From assembly GCA_032164295.1 (NCBI GenBank), contig JAJHTX010000001.1, positions 4,092,001-4,156,000 of the forward strand: 64,000 bases of DNA, written 5' to 3'. Shown here one piece after another: positions 59,001 through 64,000 of the stretch. The notes beneath the pieces are model-generated. The model was not told where the DNA came from. It was given only the letters and a program-made list of their open reading frames with translations, and did not search any database. A program made the translations under genes and the position numbers. Each line of letters opens with the position of its first letter. The stretch's first letter is position 1. The stretch comes from Inonotus obliquus (Eukaryota > Basidiomycota > Agaricomycetes > Hymenochaetales > Hymenochaetaceae).

Positions 59001-61933
59001 AGCACGCAATGTCGCTTCTAATGAGCTACCTGGCATACCTTCAGGTGCGGGTGGACCAGATGTTGGCGACCGTTGAGACATTGGTTCGTGTACGGGAGGC
59101 ATACCGTATGTACTTGCTCGTCGACCAGATACAACAGCAGGATTGGGACGAGGCGCATTGGGATGGGGAAGAAATAGTGCTTGGTCCGGGCGTAAAAGTT
59201 GCGAGTCTTGGGGGAGCTTGGCTTCCTGTTGCTGCTGCTGATAGTGTTGGTGTTGGAGCTGTTGAATAGGTATTTGCTCCCGCGGTGTCGGCGCTACTTG
59301 ATGGTGTTGGTGTTGCTGCCTTGCCTGATCCGGAGTAGGCGTTGGCGTGGGTGAGGGAGATGGCGTGGATCGTGCCGATCGATCCTGGACACGTAGCGGT
59401 CTTATTGTAGCACCAGCAGCGAATTCCACTGCTGTCGGTGTCGGTGATCCATCAGTCCCCCCTTCCGCCGATGTAGATCGTACATTGAAGGAAGGAGGCG
59501 ATGCGGCACTAGATGCAAGGTCCTTTTCAATCTTGCGCATGACACCAGACATGTCAGAAGAGTCCGACGTGGACGTGGCAGTGCTAACGCTAGATACAGC
59601 CGACTGGACCGAGTCTCGTAGGGCATGATCTTTCGCATGGTCGTCTTCTTGTAAAGAGGTTTGCCCGGCTTCTTCTGCGGGTACAACAGTGACGTGGACA
59701 GACTCATCATCATCAACGACAATCCCTCTCCCAGAACTTGCACTATCACTGAGCTTTGCTTCTACATTCAACAATGTCGCTTCCTTTGGCTGCATTGGGG
59801 ATGGCAGAGGCGTTGGGCTTGCTGATCGTCCGTTCTCGAGTCTCTGACGGAGCGCGGATGCTGCACCGCCATTACCAGTTCCATTGGGTCCTGAGCTAAC
59901 AGCTGCAGTCGCCGCTCCAGTAAAAGTTGAAACGTTCCCTTCGGGGCTCATTGATTGTCCGTCCGTCTCATCAGTTCCAAAGCTTGTCGCATGGGAAGAA
60001 GTAGATCGAGGCGAAGCAAAGTTCGTATGCAGAAGCGGCGAGTGCTGGTCCGACCCGGTAATACTGTATTCAGCAGTCGAGCGATTTGACGCTGATATCG
60101 GTGAGTGAGCGGGAAGCGGAGAGAGCAAGGCCGCTGACGAAGGGCCAGGAGGAGACTTGACAAAAGTCAAAGGTGGAGGGACGTGCTTCCGTTTCTCGGG
60201 CTCATCCTTTGATGGGGATGGCGGGGATGACAGGGATAAAGGATTTGTGCTACTTAGAGCCGAGTCGGCGTGTAAACGTGTTTCAGCATCTAAAGGTACG
60301 GGTGGTTTCTTCTTCGTTGTCCCTTCCGCTACTGAGCTTTTTGACATTACACTAAATCGAGACTTGCGTCGAGAATTCTTGGTCATGACGGAATAACGCG
60401 AATAACGGTAGCTATCGTATATGTCTGCACCGTCCCAGTAGCTTCCGTCGCCATCGTCGTCGTAGTCAGAGTCTTCATCGTCTTCTCCATATTCGTTGAT
60501 TTCTCCATTTCGTCCATCATCTCCTTTTTCGAGATGCCCCACTTTCTTCTGTTCTTCCGTCTCACGATTCACATCTGGTCGCGGAGTCGGAGGAGCTGCC
60601 TGGGTCATCCCAGAGTCGTCATCGTCATCATCTGCCATGTCTTGAAGCATCGAAAGCCCGATTCCCATGCCAATGCCTCCGTCATCTGATTCAGTCCCCG
60701 AAAGCCGTGCAAACGCATCAGATGCGGCGGCGCTAAGTCCATTACCTCCTCCAAATACGGACGAGCGATATGAATGTGTGCTGTAGAAAGATGATCGAGA
60801 AGATGCGCCATCGTACAAACTTGATTCGTCCTTGTCCGTGAGAGATTGCACTTGTAAAGGCTCGGGACTCGCACTAACGCGCGACTTCTCTTCTTCCACG
60901 TTAATCCGTACCTCTTCTTCTAGCCCCTCCTGTTTTGTCGCTTGATCCGGGTCCGTGTGTTTTTCCGGTTCGTCAGGACGTTCCGGGTCATCAGCTTGTT
61001 TTGGTTGTTGAGGCGAGACCGGAGAAGGAGGCGCTAACGGTGACGGTGGTATATCAAGCGAATCTGATCGAGGAGGCGTAAACTGGAGATGCTGCGGTGT
61101 CACGATGCGAGTACGACGCCTTGCGCTTTTCTCTTCATCCGCCGGAGGCGGTCCACGCGAGGTTGGTCGGGATCGGCTGCCGGACCGTGAGCGAGGAAGA
61201 AACATCCCAAGTCCAGGAAGGTCATCAGCACCGCGGGTCAGCCTTTGTCGGCTTCCGTCGGGCGTTTCGATATCCGTGTTACTCCCCGCCTCCTCCTCCC
61301 GCAGGTGTGCCTTTGGTGGAGCGTCCAACTCGAGGTCGAACGGATCACTCAACGCCTTTGAGTCCCGGTCACGATCTACTGATGGCGGAGTGCTTGCGCT
61401 TGCTGCGATCGATGTGCTTGAGCTAGTCGCCAGGGGAGAGAGCGGCATTCTCGGCGAAGGAGTAACAGAAGGGGCAGGGGAGCTGGCAACAGACACCGCC
61501 GATGCTGACGCACGTTTGGTCATCACTGGCCGCTTAAGCTTGCCGTGAAATTGAACATGGTCGCCACGAAATCGTCCAACCACGCCCTCGCAGTATCCCT
61601 ACAGTTGTGTATTGTAGTTTAGTACGCTCGATGATGAAAGGCGAAAACGAGCGGTTAACGCACCAGGTAGAAGCCAGGTTGCCCAGGAAGTTGCATGAGG
61701 ACTGTGATTTCGTCGTCCTGCACGATGCAAAAGCCCGAGTGAGCACCAAAGATGCCTCGTCAGCGATGCCTGAAATCAACAAAAAAACAGAGTGATGAAC
61801 ACACCTTGAGAAACATAAGGTCTTCAGGGCTCTCTGCCACACAGTCTTGGACTGCGGTACATTTGCCTATACCGCCCTTAGCCGCAAAGCGAGTCCACCT
61901 CGCGAGCTCCGTAGCGTCCATTGTGGTCGTCAT
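56059..61933 (-). CDS. large SH3 + TBC domain protein (Rab-GAP family)
   Basis: The start is the ATG at 61933 (MTTTMDATELARW) or, four codons on, 61921. The first three exons build an SH3 domain: CTAVQDCVAESPEDLMFLK, then DDEITVLMQLPGQPGFYL, then GYCEGVVGRFRGDHVQ. A huge exon (to about 56880) holds about 1,300 residues of Ser/Pro/Gly/Gln-rich, probably disordered linker with an acidic stretch. The TBC domain begins at VAEGVPSSVRYLVWSHLTDS (RxxxW motif present) and continues through three more exons: LALVAGHLLLQSPEEDAFWI, WFSSLFATTLPQDYVNRIWD and FLFRVGLAILSCCRTAI. As I align it, the IxxDxxR motif reads IERDAAK and the YxQ motif reads YQT, so both catalytic fingers are replaced. It probably scaffolds or binds Rab GTPases. 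Stop at about 56059. Confidence 0.85.
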
Positions 61934-63027
61934 TGTAGTTGAATGTAGAGAAAGGAATTGACGTGTGGATGAAACTGTGCAGGATGAAGTGATTGATGGC
62001 GTTGTGTTGTGTATTCGGCTCACCCTGTTGGTCCTTTCCTGGATTCGTGGCGCAGACAGTGATGAGGATGGTCGTTGATATGCAGATGCGAAGGAAGACG
62101 GTGAGAAAAGGAGTGTAAAAGAGGGTGATGAATAAAAGAACGACGAAAAAGACGAGAATGGGACGGGCGACGAGCAAGAAGGGCACCGTCCTCCTTCGAG
62201 AAGCGCACCATTACATCGCATTCCTAATCGGGTAACTTAAGGGTTTTCCTCCGCCTTTCAGCTATCTTTCATTCAAACATTATACCACGACAAGACCAAT
62301 GAAACCAAGAGCTCTCAATGAGCCATCCGCGTAAAAGATCTTTTTTTCATTCCAATGAAGAATTCGAGAAGAATGAAGTTGTATATGACTGGATTCGCAG
62401 CCAAAGTTCAATCCGGGCGCTGTTGCAGCTGCCAATCTAATTCAAAACTCGTTTTCTTACTTAGTATGCTCATCCGACATCCGACTAAAACACCCTATCC
62501 GCTGAGGACCGTCTACAAGTCTTTCAACTCAGCGAGAAAGAGTGTGTCGTAGACAATGCGGAAAAGAAGCAAGGGGGTGAGAATGAGAAAGTGATCCCCG
62601 AGGAAAGTCTACATTCTAATCATCCCTCATCCATTAGAAAATCTGTTCCATTCTGTCCGACAATACTGCCCCCGAAATTAATAATCAAATTCCAATCACG
62701 TTTGATGCATCTTCTCTATAAGCTGATGATTAATTATCTCGCCTGGTATAAAGGCCAAGCATTTCCAACAAACAAGTACTGAAAGACATCGTTGAAAACG
62801 ACCATGAAGAAATCTGCTATAACTCAATCGTGAAAACACGCCGTGATGACGTAGAATTAATGAAAGTAATAAAGGCATGAGTATTGATTACATAATGGTT
62901 ACCAAAGCAACAAGGCGTCGATCGAATGTCAAAAAAGAAAAGTCAGATCGACGACGATCGACGCTGACTGAACAGGATCCGACGCGCAACGGCGACGAAC
63001 GAGCGACATCGCCAGCAGCGTCCAGCC
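61934..63027. other. divergent promoter region of SH3-TBC and bL33m
   Basis: About 1.1 kb without a supported gene. Minus-strand frames near 62221-61760 have no family features and run into the SH3-TBC start region. A plus-strand frame from 62877 (MSIDYIMVTKATRRRS...) overlaps the bL33m start in another frame and is probably not coding. Confidence 0.45.
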
Positions 63028-63390
63028 ATGGCACCAAAAAGCAAAGCACGGTACGTACGCCTAGTTCCTCCTCTCTTTCCTTCAGGTCACAATACTGACT
63101 GTGAATGATGCGACTTCAGAACAATGATCGTTAGAATGATCTCAACTGCCCAAACAGGGTACTTTTACACTACGCAACGAGTACGAACGGGTGGGAGATT
63201 GTCAGCTGTGAAATACGATCCTCGAGGTGCGTTCCTGCTTCTCGGTTTGGGCTCGTTGTGATATGTGTATTCGTCGCCTTGATTCACCTTGTTATCTCGT
63301 TGAAATGACGGTATACTGATGGGTCTGTTTTTTACACTTACAGTCAAGTCGCGTGTACTGTTCGTGGAAAGTAAGAAGAAGAAGAAATGA
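63028..63390 (+). CDS. mrpL33: mitochondrial ribosomal protein bL33m
   Basis: Large-subunit mitochondrial ribosomal protein of 58 residues in three exons: 63028-63050, 63120-63226 and 63344-63390. The product reads MAPKSKAR, then TMIVRMISTAQTGYFYTT, QRVRTGGRLSAVKYDPR, VKSRVLFVESK and a C-terminal lysine run. The STAQTG-x-FY-TT block and KYDP-x-VK are diagnostic of the L33 family. As usual for the mitochondrial form, zinc-ribbon cysteines are absent. All three joins are in frame. Confidence 0.93.
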
Positions 63391-63544
63391 TTTTACGAGT
63401 GTGTCGGCGTTATCAAGAGGGGCGAGGGTGCTGGATGCTTTTTTGTCGTGCTAGCCCGAGCTGTTTCATGACATCGGGTACTTCATCGAGCGCTCTTCCT
63501 TTCATAGGTGACAGAGGCTTAATCGTAAGGTCTGGTTTAAAAGG

Positions 63545-63867
63545 CTACCAAACATCGAGGACGAACGTAGCAGTGAGACCGGTGAAGTCGAACTTATTCC
63601 GCCATCATGTTACACCCTTCGCTTGTAGGCATCCGAAGGTCAGAAACAAACATCAGAAACAAGCACATACCACTACCGCCACATCACAAGTAGGAAAACC
63701 ATTAGATAATCCGGCACTCGCGGGCAGCGGCTCACTCAGAGTGCACCTGGAACAGCATGAACTTTTCCATCGTCCCATCGTCAAATCACCTCGTGTCATC
63801 AAACTTACGCGAAATTTCCTGTTGCCGTCCCAAGTACCCAAGCCAATGATGACCCTAACTCTTTCAT
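63545..63867 (-). CDS. possible small three-exon protein at the right edge
   Basis: Exons 63867-63809, 63746-63671 and 63592-63545 join in frame with GT..AG introns of 62 and 78 nt. The product starts MKELGSSLAWVLGTATGNF, continues CTLSEPLPASAGLSNGF and ends FDFTGLTATFVLDVW, 60 residues. The internal consistency of the joins is the only support. It may be the C-terminal part of a gene starting beyond 64000. The plus strand of this stretch has an unspliced 180-codon frame that overlaps the bL33m stop and looks like a shadow. Confidence 0.33.
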
Positions 63868-64000
63868 ATGGCATATTTGCTCCCTCCCAAGCTCAAACTT
63901 CAAACTCGAGGACAGAGCAGCATAAATAACGCCATGACGATAGAAAAGGGACTAGGCTCCTTTTCTTCTTGTTTTCTTTCTTTCATGTGTCTCGTCATGT

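Noticed and set aside
57771..59749. Arg-rich and Ser-rich frames on the plus strand and other frames inside the SH3-TBC linker exon.
   Set aside because: They overlap a 1,575-codon uninterrupted coding exon and reflect its biased codon composition.
63387..63929. A 180-codon plus-strand frame after bL33m.
   Set aside because: It overlaps the bL33m stop, has no recognisable pattern, and the opposite strand gives a consistent small spliced model.

Overview
This is a fungal nuclear window, most likely from a mushroom-forming basidiomycete (Agaricomycotina). Nearly every gene is split by introns of about 48-80 nt with GT..AG ends, several exons are only 16-22 nt long, the proteins are typical fungal housekeeping families, and there is a tandem pair of NACHT-WD40 (NLR-like) genes of the kind expanded in Agaricomycetes. 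I assign no species. Exon joins were read by eye from frame, splice signals and family conservation, so boundaries of multi-exon genes are models.

Layout. 1-8.2 kb: an MFS transporter cut by the left edge (-), lipoyl(octanoyl) transferase LIP2 (+), then a gene-poor stretch with weak ORFs and one convincing, very small four-exon gene (7763-8170, -). 10.2-21 kb: a two-bromodomain plus BAH protein (Rsc1/Rsc2 type), a SidF/SidL-type hydroxyornithine acyltransferase, two unassigned proteins, a NAT9-like acetyltransferase and an auxin-efflux-carrier-family protein. 21.4-32.5 kb: two tandem, similarly spliced paralogues of a BRE4-like aromatic-acid-exporter (ArAE/FUSC) membrane protein, each with a histidine-rich loop. 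32.8-34.6 kb: the SNARE VTI1 (-) and mitochondrial ribosomal protein uS17m (+). 35.5-49.6 kb: a direct tandem duplication of a roughly 7 kb unit, each copy carrying a gene with a beta-rich N-terminal segment, a helical segment, a NACHT NTPase and about a dozen WD40 repeats. 50-52.2 kb: a CAMK-like kinase (-). 52.2-54.8 kb: a simple-repeat-rich gene desert. 54.8-64 kb: a small one-span membrane protein resembling Tom6, an intron-containing tRNA-Asp, a large SH3 + TBC protein (-), mitochondrial ribosomal protein bL33m (+) and a small candidate gene at the right edge.

Most genes are unrelated housekeeping functions. The parts with accessory character are the two tandem paralogue pairs, BRE4-like and NLR-like. 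The strongest anomaly is in NLR copy B: relative to copy A it has a 5-nt net deletion just where the WD40 module begins. That breaks the expected frame, but a donor site 7 nt upstream would restore it through a different linker.
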